From: CAYFIW01 sp964500645
GTDB taxonomy: Bacteria; Chloroflexota; Dehalococcoidia; Lucifugimonadales; UBA826
DNA length: 8,331 nucleotides
Assembly (NCBI GenBank): GCA_964500645.1
Contig: CAZCOH010000068.1
Location: 1-8,331 of the forward strand
Direction of reading: 5' to 3'
How positions within the stretch are numbered: position 1 is the stretch's first letter; the number at the start of each line of letters is the position of its first letter. The translations under genes were made by a program, and so were the position numbers. Below are positions 1-6,733 of the stretch, piece by piece. A model generated the notes under the pieces. It was given only the letters and a program-made list of their open reading frames with translations, did no database searches and was not told the origin of the DNA.

Positions 1-189
1 GAGGAAGCGGAATCCACAGAAACTGTAGTAGAGGTAAGCGCGAGTGAAGCACATTTACTTGGTTCCTTGGGATTGCCTAGTGTGGGCGAGAAGATACTTT
101 CTAGCCTGATGGCTATCTCTGTCTTGTTTGGGGTATTACTTGTGGCAAGCGGAACAACTTTGATGTCGCGGAGTAAGCGATCCAAATAA
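1..189 (+). CDS. C-terminal end of a surface protein with LPxTG-like tail (partial)
   Basis: This is an open frame entering from the left edge and ending at TAA 187-189; 62 residues are visible. The visible start is rich in Glu, Ser and Thr (EEAESTETVVEVSASEA), like a low-complexity wall or stalk region. It is followed by LPSVGE at visible residues 25-30, a hydrophobic helix at about 33-55, and the basic tail SRSKRSK. The order motif, helix, positive tail is that of a sortase cell-wall sorting signal (LPxTG), but the fourth motif residue is Val instead of Thr. If it is not a sortase substrate, the helix would simply anchor the C-terminus of an exported protein in the membrane. The main domain lies outside the window, so function cannot be named. 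No clear terminator follows before the next gene. Confidence 0.6.
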   Translation, partial: EEAESTETVVEVSASEAHLLGSLGLPSVGEKILSSLMAISVLFGVLLVASGTTLMSRSKRSK

Positions 190-244
190 TAGGTTCGTAT
201 AGATCGTCACCTGGTTAAAAAAAGGTGATTGAAGAGAGACCAAT

Positions 245-1876
245 TTGAGGACTTCAGAGGAAGTTTTTTCGGGCTCCAATTTTGATTATGATGCTATCGT
301 AATCGGGGCTGGTATTTCCGGTCTATATCAGTTGTATCGCCTTCGGGAATCCGGTGTGAGGGTCTGTGCTCTTGAAAGTGGCACTGGAGTTGGTGGGACA
401 TGGTACTGGAACCGTTATCCCGGAGCTCGTTTTGACTCTGAAAGTTATTCCTACGCGTATTCTTTTTCCCAGGAGCTACTTGATGAGTGGGACTGGTCGG
501 AGCATTTCTCATCACAGCCGGAGATCCTTAGCTATCTCCAATATGTCGCAGACAAGTTTGATCTGCTAAAGGATATCCAATTCTCAAGCAATGTCAGGTC
601 TGCTATCTATGATGAAGACAGCCGGCGTTGGCAGGTTGAAATAGAAGATGGGAATATCTACAGAACCCGGTTTCTAATTACTGCTTTGGGAGTCCTTTCT
701 GAGCCCACACTGCCAAAGATAAAAGGGATGGAATCTTTTGGGGGCAGGTCTTTTCACACTGCGCGGTGGCCACATGAACCGGTGGATTTTCATGGGAGAA
801 GAGTTGCGGTCATTGGTACTGGAGCCAGTGGTGTGCAGACGATCCAGGAAATAGCCAAGGATGTTGGACACTTGACTGTTTTTCAGCGCAGGCCGAACTG
901 GTGCGCTCCCCTCAACAACGGGAAAATCAAGGCTGATGAGATGCGGGAAATCAAGGCTAACTACCCGGATATGTTTGAACTATGTAGGCAAACTCAGGGA
1001 GGATTTGTTTGGTCTGTCGACCCACGGGGGACATTCGAAGTTACCCTAGAAGAACGAATAGACTTCTGGGAGGGCCTCTACGCAAGCCGAGGTATGAGCA
1101 TATGGCAAGGTAACTTCAGAGATGTCTTGATAGACCCGGAAGCTAACAGGGCCCTGTCAGACTTTGTGGCCGATAAAATACGAGGACGTGTGGATGACCC
1201 GGAAATAGCTGAGATGTTAATACCCCAAGACCATGGGTTTGGAACTAGGCGGGTGCCCCTTGAGACTAGATATTACGAAGCTTACAACCAACAGAATGTA
1301 AAACTTATAGATATCAATAACACACCTATCGAAAAGATTACTGAGAATGGCATCTTAACCACGGATAGGGAGTTTAGATTTGACCTAATAGTTTATGCAA
1401 CGGGCTTCAATGGAATCACGGGAAGTTATGAACGTATCAACATCCAGGGTGTCAACGGATGTAGGCTCAAGGACCAGTGGGAAACTAAACTGGAGACCTT
1501 TTTGGGTATTCATGTACCCAATTTCCCCAATATGTTCATGATCAACGGGCCTCAAGGAATGGGAGGTAACCATCCGCGCAATATCGAATACAATGTGGAA
1601 TGGATAACTAATCTTATAAACTATATGAGAGAACGGAACCTGAAACGGGCAGAAACAACGAGTGAAGCGGTGAGGAGCTGGGTCAGACATATCGAAGAAA
1701 AAAGTAAAGGTCTGTTATCAAATCAGATTGATTCCTGGACGACCGGCATCAACAGCAACATTGAGGGGAAACAAACACGCATATTAGGGTTGCGTTACAG
1801 CGGAAGTGCCCAGTCCTATCGGAGTCGTTGTGATGGTGTAGCTGCGAGTGGATATAAGGAATTGCATCTGTCATAA
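245..1876 (+). CDS. Flavin-dependent Baeyer-Villiger-type monooxygenase
   Basis: Predicted FAD- and NADPH-dependent monooxygenase of the cyclohexanone/phenylacetone monooxygenase type, inserting one oxygen next to a ketone to give an ester or lactone; soluble, 543 residues, the usual length. The FAD Rossmann motif GAGISG is at 21-26, followed by GGTWYWNRYPG at 50-60 with Asp64. The type I fingerprint FxGxxxHxxxWP is complete at 165-176 (FGGRSFHTARWP). The NADPH Rossmann motif GTGASG is at 191-196. A conserved Arg pair, R335/R336 before VPLE, fits the active-site Arg region, and YATGF is at 384-388. The C-terminus has the family's typical ending (SYRSRCDGVAASGY). The start is TTG 245: an in-frame TGA at 230-232 blocks earlier starts, and GAAGAGAG at 231-238 gives a ribosome site 6 bases away. 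The substrate cannot be read from sequence. A terminator follows, so it is probably a single-gene unit or the end of one. Confidence 0.93.
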   Translation: MRTSEEVFSGSNFDYDAIVIGAGISGLYQLYRLRESGVRVCALESGTGVGGTWYWNRYPGARFDSESYSYAYSFSQELLDEWDWSEHFSSQPEILSYLQYVADKFDLLKDIQFSSNVRSAIYDEDSRRWQVEIEDGNIYRTRFLITALGVLSEPTLPKIKGMESFGGRSFHTARWPHEPVDFHGRRVAVIGTGASGVQTIQEIAKDVGHLTVFQRRPNWCAPLNNGKIKADEMREIKANYPDMFELCRQTQGGFVWSVDPRGTFEVTLEERIDFWEGLYASRGMSIWQGNFRDVLIDPEANRALSDFVADKIRGRVDDPEIAEMLIPQDHGFGTRRVPLETRYYEAYNQQNVKLIDINNTPIEKITENGILTTDREFRFDLIVYATGFNGITGSYERINIQGVNGCRLKDQWETKLETFLGIHVPNFPNMFMINGPQGMGGNHPRNIEYNVEWITNLINYMRERNLKRAETTSEAVRSWVRHIEEKSKGLLSNQIDSWTTGINSNIEGKQTRILGLRYSGSAQSYRSRCDGVAASGYKELHLS

Positions 1877-1913
1877 AAATGTATACAAGCGGTTTTGGAA
1901 ATTATAAAGTAAG

Positions 1914-2660
1914 TTGACAAGTCTCTTAAGTCGAATTCAAGAGGGTGCACCCGCAAGGGCATTGCACCCTCTTTTTATTTGCCTAATCATAATTGTTTCT
2001 ATTTCATGTGGACCCCAAAAAACAAACTCATCTATCCAAATTATAGATAGTCCAACTCCAATTAATCTTGAGGACACACTAGAACAAGTTGGTATTTCAA
2101 TGTCTGATCTTCAATCATTTAAGTTTTACTTGTATCACAGAAACGGAGATGGATCTCCTCTCGACGGGTTAATTCTGACAGAAGCAACCGGTCTCATAGA
2201 GAAACCAGGAAATATATCAGTAGAAGCCAACCTACTTCTTGGAAATTTGCTCGTTAAAAGTGGAATCATCTATATAGGTGATAATTCATTTATATTGAAT
2301 CCTTTGACTAAGACATGGGAGAATCTGGATTCTGAAATAGGTTTGTTGAATTTTTTTAGCCCTGAGACAGGAATACAATCCATTATTGCTAGTTTTTCCA
2401 ATCCTGTGTTAGCAATGGAGAATGATGAATCTTTGACCATAACGGGTATTGTGCCTGCAAAATCCCTCTCTTCAATAGTAGGTGACACAACAAACAATAA
2501 CGTGACAGTTGAAATTACTATACTTAAAAAGACTCATCTGATGATCAAAGCAAAGATATCGGGCCGTCTTACTGAACTTGATTCGGAAGGTCTTGTTAGA
2601 TTCATCGAAATATCTAAGTTTAATCAAACTTTTGACATAGCCGTGCCGCCTGAAAGTTAA
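1914..2660 (+). CDS. LppX/LprAFG-type lipoprotein (LprG-like)
   Basis: Predicted exported lipoprotein that may carry lipids between the membrane and the cell exterior. The longest frame is 248 residues from TTG 1914. It has a hydrophobic signal (about 19-31) ending SIS-Cys32, an imperfect lipobox, then a polar Ser/Thr/Pro linker. The body resembles the LppX_LprAFG family: DLQSFKFYL near the start, a hydrophobic β-rich middle, NFFSPETGIQSIIA (compare 'fdP..Gla.iL'), ITGIVPA, and the ending ISKFNQTFDIAVPPE (compare 'lS.fd.pV.i.~P'). I matched this from memory of the family, not by search. The start is uncertain: TTG 1914 gives an Arg-containing n-region but runs through the terminator hairpin; TTG 1962 gives a very short signal of 15 residues. 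Neither has a good ribosome site. It is followed after 24 bases by an MFS transporter, the order seen in mycobacterial lprG-P55. Confidence 0.75.
   Translation: MTSLLSRIQEGAPARALHPLFICLIIIVSISCGPQKTNSSIQIIDSPTPINLEDTLEQVGISMSDLQSFKFYLYHRNGDGSPLDGLILTEATGLIEKPGNISVEANLLLGNLLVKSGIIYIGDNSFILNPLTKTWENLDSEIGLLNFFSPETGIQSIIASFSNPVLAMENDESLTITGIVPAKSLSSIVGDTTNNNVTVEITILKKTHLMIKAKISGRLTELDSEGLVRFIEISKFNQTFDIAVPPES
1940..1980 (+). terminator. Rho-independent terminator after the monooxygenase
   Basis: A 10-bp perfect stem is formed by AGAGGGTGCA (1940-1949) and TGCACCCTCT (1963-1972). The loop holds an inner CCC-GCAA-GGG mini-hairpin with a GNRA tetraloop (1950-1959). The stem runs into TTTTATTT. The opposite strand has no T-run after the stem, so it acts on the + strand only. 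It lies 63 bases after the monooxygenase stop. It also falls inside the longest reading frame of the next gene, which is relevant to where that gene starts. Confidence 0.88.
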
Positions 2661-2684
2661 ACATGATTAAGGTTCCAATCTAAA

Positions 2685-4205
2685 TTGCACAGCAGAAATA
2701 TATCTCTAATACCTATATTAGCTGGAGTATTTTTTGCGGCTGACGATCAAACCGTTGTAGTAACAATATTGCCTCAAATCATGTCTGATCTTAGGGTCGA
2801 AATTACGGAATTACATAGAGCCGCATGGACAGTCACAGGATATCTTCTGGGTTACGTATCAATTATGCCTGTAATGGGCGGAATATCGGACATTATTGGG
2901 AGACGAACTATCTACACTTGGGCCCTAATAATTTTTTCACTTGGTTCCATAGGAACAGCTCTAACCGGATCGTTAAACCCATTGCTTGAATGGCAAATAT
3001 TAAGTGATATTAGTGCCACAGAATCATTAGTGAAAACAACTACCACACTCGAATGGGTTGTTATTACAAGAATCATTCAAGCGATAGGCGCTGGAGCCCT
3101 GGTGCCAATTTCAATTGCGATGGTAGGCGACCTATTTAAAGACAACGAAAGAAGTTTACCATTGGGGCTAGTGGGAGCATCAGCGGAGTCGGGAGCCGTA
3201 ATAGGCCCTCTATGGGGAGGTATCATAACCCAATTCTTTTCGTGGCAATGGGTATTTTGGTTGAACATCCCAATCTCTATACTAGTGATAATTATGATTC
3301 ACCTAACAGTACCTAAAACTATAGGAACAAATGCGAAAATCGATTATTTAGGTTCAATTCTAGTAGTCTCTGGATTCTGTATCGTAACTTTAGCATTCAC
3401 ACAAATTGGCCAATCTATGTTAACTATGATGATACTATCTGTGTTCGGCATTGGATTATTCTTTATATATGCAATATACGCATTGAAAAACCCGTATTCC
3501 ATCATACCAATTTCACTATTTAAGAACCTCGGCTTTGTTGCCGCAAACTTTGTGCATCTTCTATACGGCGCCGCGTTAATGATTACGTTAGTGACAATTC
3601 CGTTGATGGCCAACACCGTATTACAGGGATCACCATTAGACGGCGGATTAATGCTGGGTCGGCTAACCATAGCCATCCCAATTGGAGCAGTCCTAGGTAG
3701 TTTCATATGCCGGACCCATGACGTGAGATTAGTAGCAATACCCGGCATGTTACTTTGCACAATGTCACTTATAGCAATGTCGACATGGGACGAAAAAATT
3801 GCTGATCCTTCGATGACGATACATCTTATCGCAGGCGGCCTTGGATTCGGATTACTCATAACCCCTATTACGTTAACAGCCATCAATTCAGCATCAGATA
3901 CTATGAAGGGATCTGCAGCCGGCATGATATCTTCTTCAAGATTCGCTGGAATGACTCTAGGTATCGCAGGATTAGCGGCATGGGGGGCTGGAAAATTCTC
4001 AGAATTATTGTCTGGCATTGAACTACCCTTACCAATAAAAGGGGAAACATCCGGTCAGATAGCCGAAAAAAACTTACAGTTCCAAAATGAACTTACATCG
4101 GCAGGAGTAAATTTATTTAGCGATTTCTATATCTTGGCTGCTATTATTTGTTTAGTATGCGTGGCAATCAGCGCATTCATGGTATCAAAACGAATTAATT
4201 CATAA
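2685..4205 (+). CDS. DHA2-type MFS transporter, P55 (Rv1410)-like
   Basis: Inner-membrane, proton-driven exporter of the 14-helix drug:H+ antiporter branch, 506 residues. Helix 1 carries two Asp (D20, D21) before QTVVVTILP. MFS motif A is GGISDIIGRR at 65-74. The antiporter motif C lies in helix 5 (GASAESGAVIGPLWGG, 164-179), followed by the branch's typical WQWVFWLNIPI. Two parts stand out: about 25 extra residues between helices 3 and 4 (about 98-124, with TTTT), and a long polar outer segment between the last two helices (about 437-478). The mycobacterial partner P55 is also reported to have extended outer parts near its last helices. The lipoprotein gene just upstream suggests lipid export rather than simple drug efflux, as inference. 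The start TTG 2685 has only TAAGG about 12 bases away; an ATG at 2663 would fit only with an indel. Its end overlaps the convergent SDR gene by 11 bases. Confidence 0.88.
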   Translation: MHSRNISLIPILAGVFFAADDQTVVVTILPQIMSDLRVEITELHRAAWTVTGYLLGYVSIMPVMGGISDIIGRRTIYTWALIIFSLGSIGTALTGSLNPLLEWQILSDISATESLVKTTTTLEWVVITRIIQAIGAGALVPISIAMVGDLFKDNERSLPLGLVGASAESGAVIGPLWGGIITQFFSWQWVFWLNIPISILVIIMIHLTVPKTIGTNAKIDYLGSILVVSGFCIVTLAFTQIGQSMLTMMILSVFGIGLFFIYAIYALKNPYSIIPISLFKNLGFVAANFVHLLYGAALMITLVTIPLMANTVLQGSPLDGGLMLGRLTIAIPIGAVLGSFICRTHDVRLVAIPGMLLCTMSLIAMSTWDEKIADPSMTIHLIAGGLGFGLLITPITLTAINSASDTMKGSAAGMISSSRFAGMTLGIAGLAAWGAGKFSELLSGIELPLPIKGETSGQIAEKNLQFQNELTSAGVNLFSDFYILAAIICLVCVAISAFMVSKRINS

Positions 4206-5004
4206 ACCGTCCACCATCAACATTAATGGATTGTCCTGTAACGTTACTCGATAGATCTGAAGCAAGAAAAACCGCCATGTTACCTATATCTAGAGGCGTT
4301 TGCTCCTTTTTCATTGGCACAGATCTATCGACAGTTTTCTCGAAATATTCCCGCCCATTCAATGGCCTAAATTCCGAAAATGCTCCGGGAAAATTCATAC
4401 GTTTTTTTGATATGGCCTCCCACATTGGAGTCCATAATAAACCTGGGCATATTGCGTTAACATTTATATCAAATGGAGCTAACTGGAGTGCATTAGACTG
4501 AGTCCAACTAACTACCGCAGACTTTGTAGTACTGTAATGTGGTATGTCAGGGCTCCCTTGTCTTGCAGCTACAGATGCGATGTTCACAATCTTCCCATAT
4601 CGACGACTCTTCATATGATGATCTACTGCCTGAGTAACTCTAACGACTCCTCTGACATTTACTTCATAAACCTCTCGCCAATCTTCGTCGCTTGAAATTT
4701 CTCGCTGCCACCAATCTCGGGACCCAACAATCCCTGCATTATTAATAAGTATGTCAATCGTATTATGAGAATTAATTGCCGATTCCACTGCTTTTGAAAC
4801 AGATTCCTTATCAGTAACATCTATGTGGGTGTAAGAAAATTTGCCAATACCTCTTAGTTGCTCAGAGGCCAATCTGGCCGAGTCAATATTGATATCAGCC
4901 ACAACTACGTTTGCGCCGGCTCGAGCAAATACCTCGCTTATCCCCTTGCCTATACCGCTACCACCACCTGTTATAAAAACATTTTTCCCGGTTAAATCAA
5001 TCAT
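4195..5004 (-). CDS. SDR-family NAD(P)-dependent oxidoreductase
   Basis: Classical short-chain dehydrogenase/reductase of 269 residues, soluble, interconverting an alcohol and a ketone with NAD(H) or NADP(H). The cofactor motif TGGGSGIG is at 12-19. Asp37 at the end of the second β-strand favours NAD(H). NNAG is at 88-91. The catalytic set is Asn116, Ser144, Tyr157 and Lys161 (YSTTK), all present. PG at 187-188 and NVDGG at 261-265 complete the fold. The segment of about 195-230 is longer than in minimal members and probably forms the substrate lid, so the substrate cannot be assigned. ATG 5004 has GAAGG 9 bases upstream. It lies 77 bases after the ArsC/Spx-like gene on the same strand, with no clear terminator between, so it may share that transcript. 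A partnership with the monooxygenase (alcohol to ketone to ester) is possible but speculative. Confidence 0.93.
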   Translation of the reverse strand: MIDLTGKNVFITGGGSGIGKGISEVFARAGANVVVADINIDSARLASEQLRGIGKFSYTHIDVTDKESVSKAVESAINSHNTIDILINNAGIVGSRDWWQREISSDEDWREVYEVNVRGVVRVTQAVDHHMKSRRYGKIVNIASVAARQGSPDIPHYSTTKSAVVSWTQSNALQLAPFDINVNAICPGLLWTPMWEAISKKRMNFPGAFSEFRPLNGREYFEKTVDRSVPMKKEQTPLDIGNMAVFLASDLSSNVTGQSINVDGGRFMN

Positions 5005-5081
5005 CTGTTAAGGCCTTCAAATACAGTGTCTCAAATATGTAGTGATCAACAATTTTAATATTCTAGACAGAAAAGAATGTT

Positions 5082-5429
5082 TTAGATAAGTCTATCCAGC
5101 AAATTTTTATCTGTACCTAATATCGCTACACAACCAATCTTGACTATTGGACGTTTTATTAACCGTGGTTCCTCTAGCATCAATGAGATAATCTGATCAC
5201 GTTCCAGAGAATCTTTCTGCAATCCTAACTTCTTAAAAGAAGGGCTGCGAAAAGAAAAAAAACGCGTCGGCTCATCTGTCGATACCAACTCTTCTAGTTC
5301 ATTCCTAGAAAATGGATCCTTAAAGAAATCTCTCTCCTCTATGATAGTCACACCGGCCTGTGAAAGCTCCGCTTTCACCTTCTTGCAAGTACTTCATCGA
5401 GACCACGTATAGAACTCTACAGATTTCAT
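5082..5429 (-). CDS. ArsC/Spx-like reductase, predicted selenoprotein (TGA read as Sec12)
   Basis: Thioredoxin-fold protein of the ArsC/Spx/YffB family, 115 residues when the in-frame TGA at 5394-5396 is read as selenocysteine. The ATG at 5427-5429 overlaps the hom stop as ATGA. The N-terminus MKSVEFYTWSR leads straight into U12-S-T-C15, where the family normally has CxxC. Downstream family features are intact: EERDFFKDPF at 31-40, FRSPSFKKLGL with Arg61, and KRPIV with Arg93 and the probable cis-Pro94; TAA at 5082-5084. The usual length is about 115-120. A SECIS-like hairpin follows the TGA. No other stop or frameshift is present, which argues against decay. It is probably a thiol/selenol oxidoreductase; true arsenate reduction is not shown. 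The 98-residue version starting at GTG 5378 would lack the redox centre. A nonsense mutation or read error is the alternative. Confidence 0.82.
5360..5378 (-). promoter_or_regulatory. Bacterial SECIS element (predicted)
   Basis: In the mRNA sense the stem GTGAAAGC pairs perfectly with GCTTTCAC around a GGA loop. The stem starts 15 bases after the TGA and the loop's first G is 24 bases after it. Bacterial SECIS models ask for a hairpin shortly after the UGA, a small apical loop and a G in its first two positions; all are met. It would bind SelB and place Sec-tRNA at the UGA. The stem is entirely inside the coding frame, as expected in bacteria. Confidence 0.75.
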
Positions 5430-6718
5430 CCTTCAACTCTTATCATATTTCCCAGATTTATGACGACCGCAAGACTTTCTATCTCTGCAAGAGCCTTTTG
5501 AAAGGCTTCTTCTTTTGCTTGATGAGTCATTATAACTAATTCTGCAGTGCCTTGAGATTCATTTACGTTTTTTTGAATAAAACTCTCTATACTGATTTGA
5601 TTTTTACCAAGAATGGAAGCGATTTCAGCCAAAACCCCGGGCTGGTCCCTCGCTTCAAGACGAAAGTAATATCTAGATACTAAGTCGTTTATAGGCTGAA
5701 CAGTTATCTTTTCTGATAATTTCACAGGGTCTGGGTACGCAACATTTCCAGCGACGTTTCTAGCTATATTCACGATATCAGCTACAACCGCACTTGTGGT
5801 AGGCATCGACCCGGCTCCCGGACCATGAAACAAAACACTATCTGCTAGATCAGTTTCCACTTCCACTGCATTCAGTACCCCATCAACCTTCGCCAACATT
5901 TCGCTTTTTTTCAACAATGCAGGGTGAACTCTGGTTTGAACTTCTCCATTGACGCGAGTAGCAATCGCAAGCAATTTAATAGAATAACCAAGCTCGTCGG
6001 AATACTCGAAGTCTTTAGAACTTAATTTAGTAATCCCCTCGTGATATACATCATCATTCTTGACTTGAGCTCGGAACGCCAGGGTTGAAAGAATAGCAAG
6101 CTTATACGAAGCATCTATACCTTCAACGTCGTTTGTAGGATCAGATTCGGCATAGCCTAAGTCCTGAGCATCTCTTAAAACATCCCTGTAATCCGCTTGC
6201 TCCATAGCCATTCTGGAAAGAATGTAATTTGTTGTTCCATTTATGATAGCTCTAATTGACTTAATTTCATTAGAAACTAAGTCTCTCATTAACGGAGAAA
6301 CTATTGGAGTGCCTCCAGCCACACTAGCCTCAAAAAGTACCCTCACATTATTTTCTCTGGCTAAGGCAAATATCTCAGGACCATGTTTTGCCATAACCTC
6401 CTTATTAGCAGTCACAACATGTTTTTTTGATCTAACTGCCTTCATAATGTATTCAAGAGCTGGGTGTTCACCACCCATTAGTTCAACAACTATATCTACG
6501 TTTGGATCATTTAGAATATCATCAGCCGATTCCACAAACTTAGAAACAGAGAACTCATGAGAACGTTTTTTAGAAAAATCTCTAACAAGTACTCCCTTTA
6601 TATCTACTGGAACACCAATCTGATTGGTAAGAAGAACCTGTTTTTCTTCAAGAATTTTAGCTACACCTCCACCAACAACACCCATGCCCATAAGTCCGAT
6701 TGAAATTTTTTCTCTCAT
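5426..6718 (-). CDS. hom: Homoserine dehydrogenase with C-terminal ACT domain
   Basis: Reduces aspartate semialdehyde to homoserine with NAD(P)H, the branch leading to threonine, methionine and isoleucine; cytoplasmic. Counting from ATG 6718 the protein has 430 residues, normal for the monofunctional form. The nucleotide-binding loop GLMGMGVVG lies at the N-terminus, TANK at 103-106 and NGTTN at 160-164. The homoserine dehydrogenase signature runs A184 to K206, with the catalytic Asp202 and Lys206. The ACT regulatory domain covers about 350-430 (FRLEARDQPGVLAEIASIL), suggesting feedback control, usually by threonine. No aspartokinase domain is fused. An ATG at 6727 is also in frame, but the AAGGA site touches it, whereas it lies 9 bases from ATG 6718, so the latter is preferred. 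The TGA stop overlaps the ATG of the ArsC/Spx-like gene, implying translational coupling. Confidence 0.96.
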   Translation of the reverse strand: MREKISIGLMGMGVVGGGVAKILEEKQVLLTNQIGVPVDIKGVLVRDFSKKRSHEFSVSKFVESADDILNDPNVDIVVELMGGEHPALEYIMKAVRSKKHVVTANKEVMAKHGPEIFALARENNVRVLFEASVAGGTPIVSPLMRDLVSNEIKSIRAIINGTTNYILSRMAMEQADYRDVLRDAQDLGYAESDPTNDVEGIDASYKLAILSTLAFRAQVKNDDVYHEGITKLSSKDFEYSDELGYSIKLLAIATRVNGEVQTRVHPALLKKSEMLAKVDGVLNAVEVETDLADSVLFHGPGAGSMPTTSAVVADIVNIARNVAGNVAYPDPVKLSEKITVQPINDLVSRYYFRLEARDQPGVLAEIASILGKNQISIESFIQKNVNESQGTAELVIMTHQAKEEAFQKALAEIESLAVVINLGNMIRVEG

Positions 6719-6727
6719 ATAAGACAT

Positions 6728-6733
6728 TCCTTA
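6728..6733 (-). promoter_or_regulatory. hom ribosome binding site overlapping the foldase stop
   Basis: In the mRNA sense the sequence TAAGGA holds both the TAA stop of the foldase gene (6731-6733) and a Shine-Dalgarno core AAGGA. It abuts ATG 6727 with no spacing but lies 9 bases from ATG 6718, which decides for the second start. Ribosomes ending the foldase gene arrive directly at the hom start, so the two are probably coupled. Confidence 0.65.

Noticed and set aside
207..228. TCACCT...AGGTGA hairpin before the monooxygenase
   Set aside because: Only a 6-bp stem with a 10-base A-rich loop and no T-run, so not an intrinsic terminator; no other role supported.
1914..1919. TTGACA as a -35 promoter box
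   Set aside because: No acceptable -10 box lies 15-19 bases downstream, and the following bases fall in the terminator.
1..2000. Higher GC in the left part as a transfer boundary
   Set aside because: Single lines in the first 1 kb reach about 52%, but lines at the end of the monooxygenase fall to about 40%, so the change is gradual, and no mobile element or tRNA marks a junction.
3344..4018. 224-codon open frame on the - strand opposite the transporter
   Set aside because: It is antisense to helix-coding sequence and shows no domain, no good start site and an odd Pro/Ile/Asn-rich make-up.
5082..5378. 98-residue protein starting at GTG 5378
   Set aside because: It lacks the first β-strand and the CxxC/UxxC loop of its family; its GTG is the first base triplet of the SECIS-like stem. 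The full-length frame from 5429 explains the sequence better.
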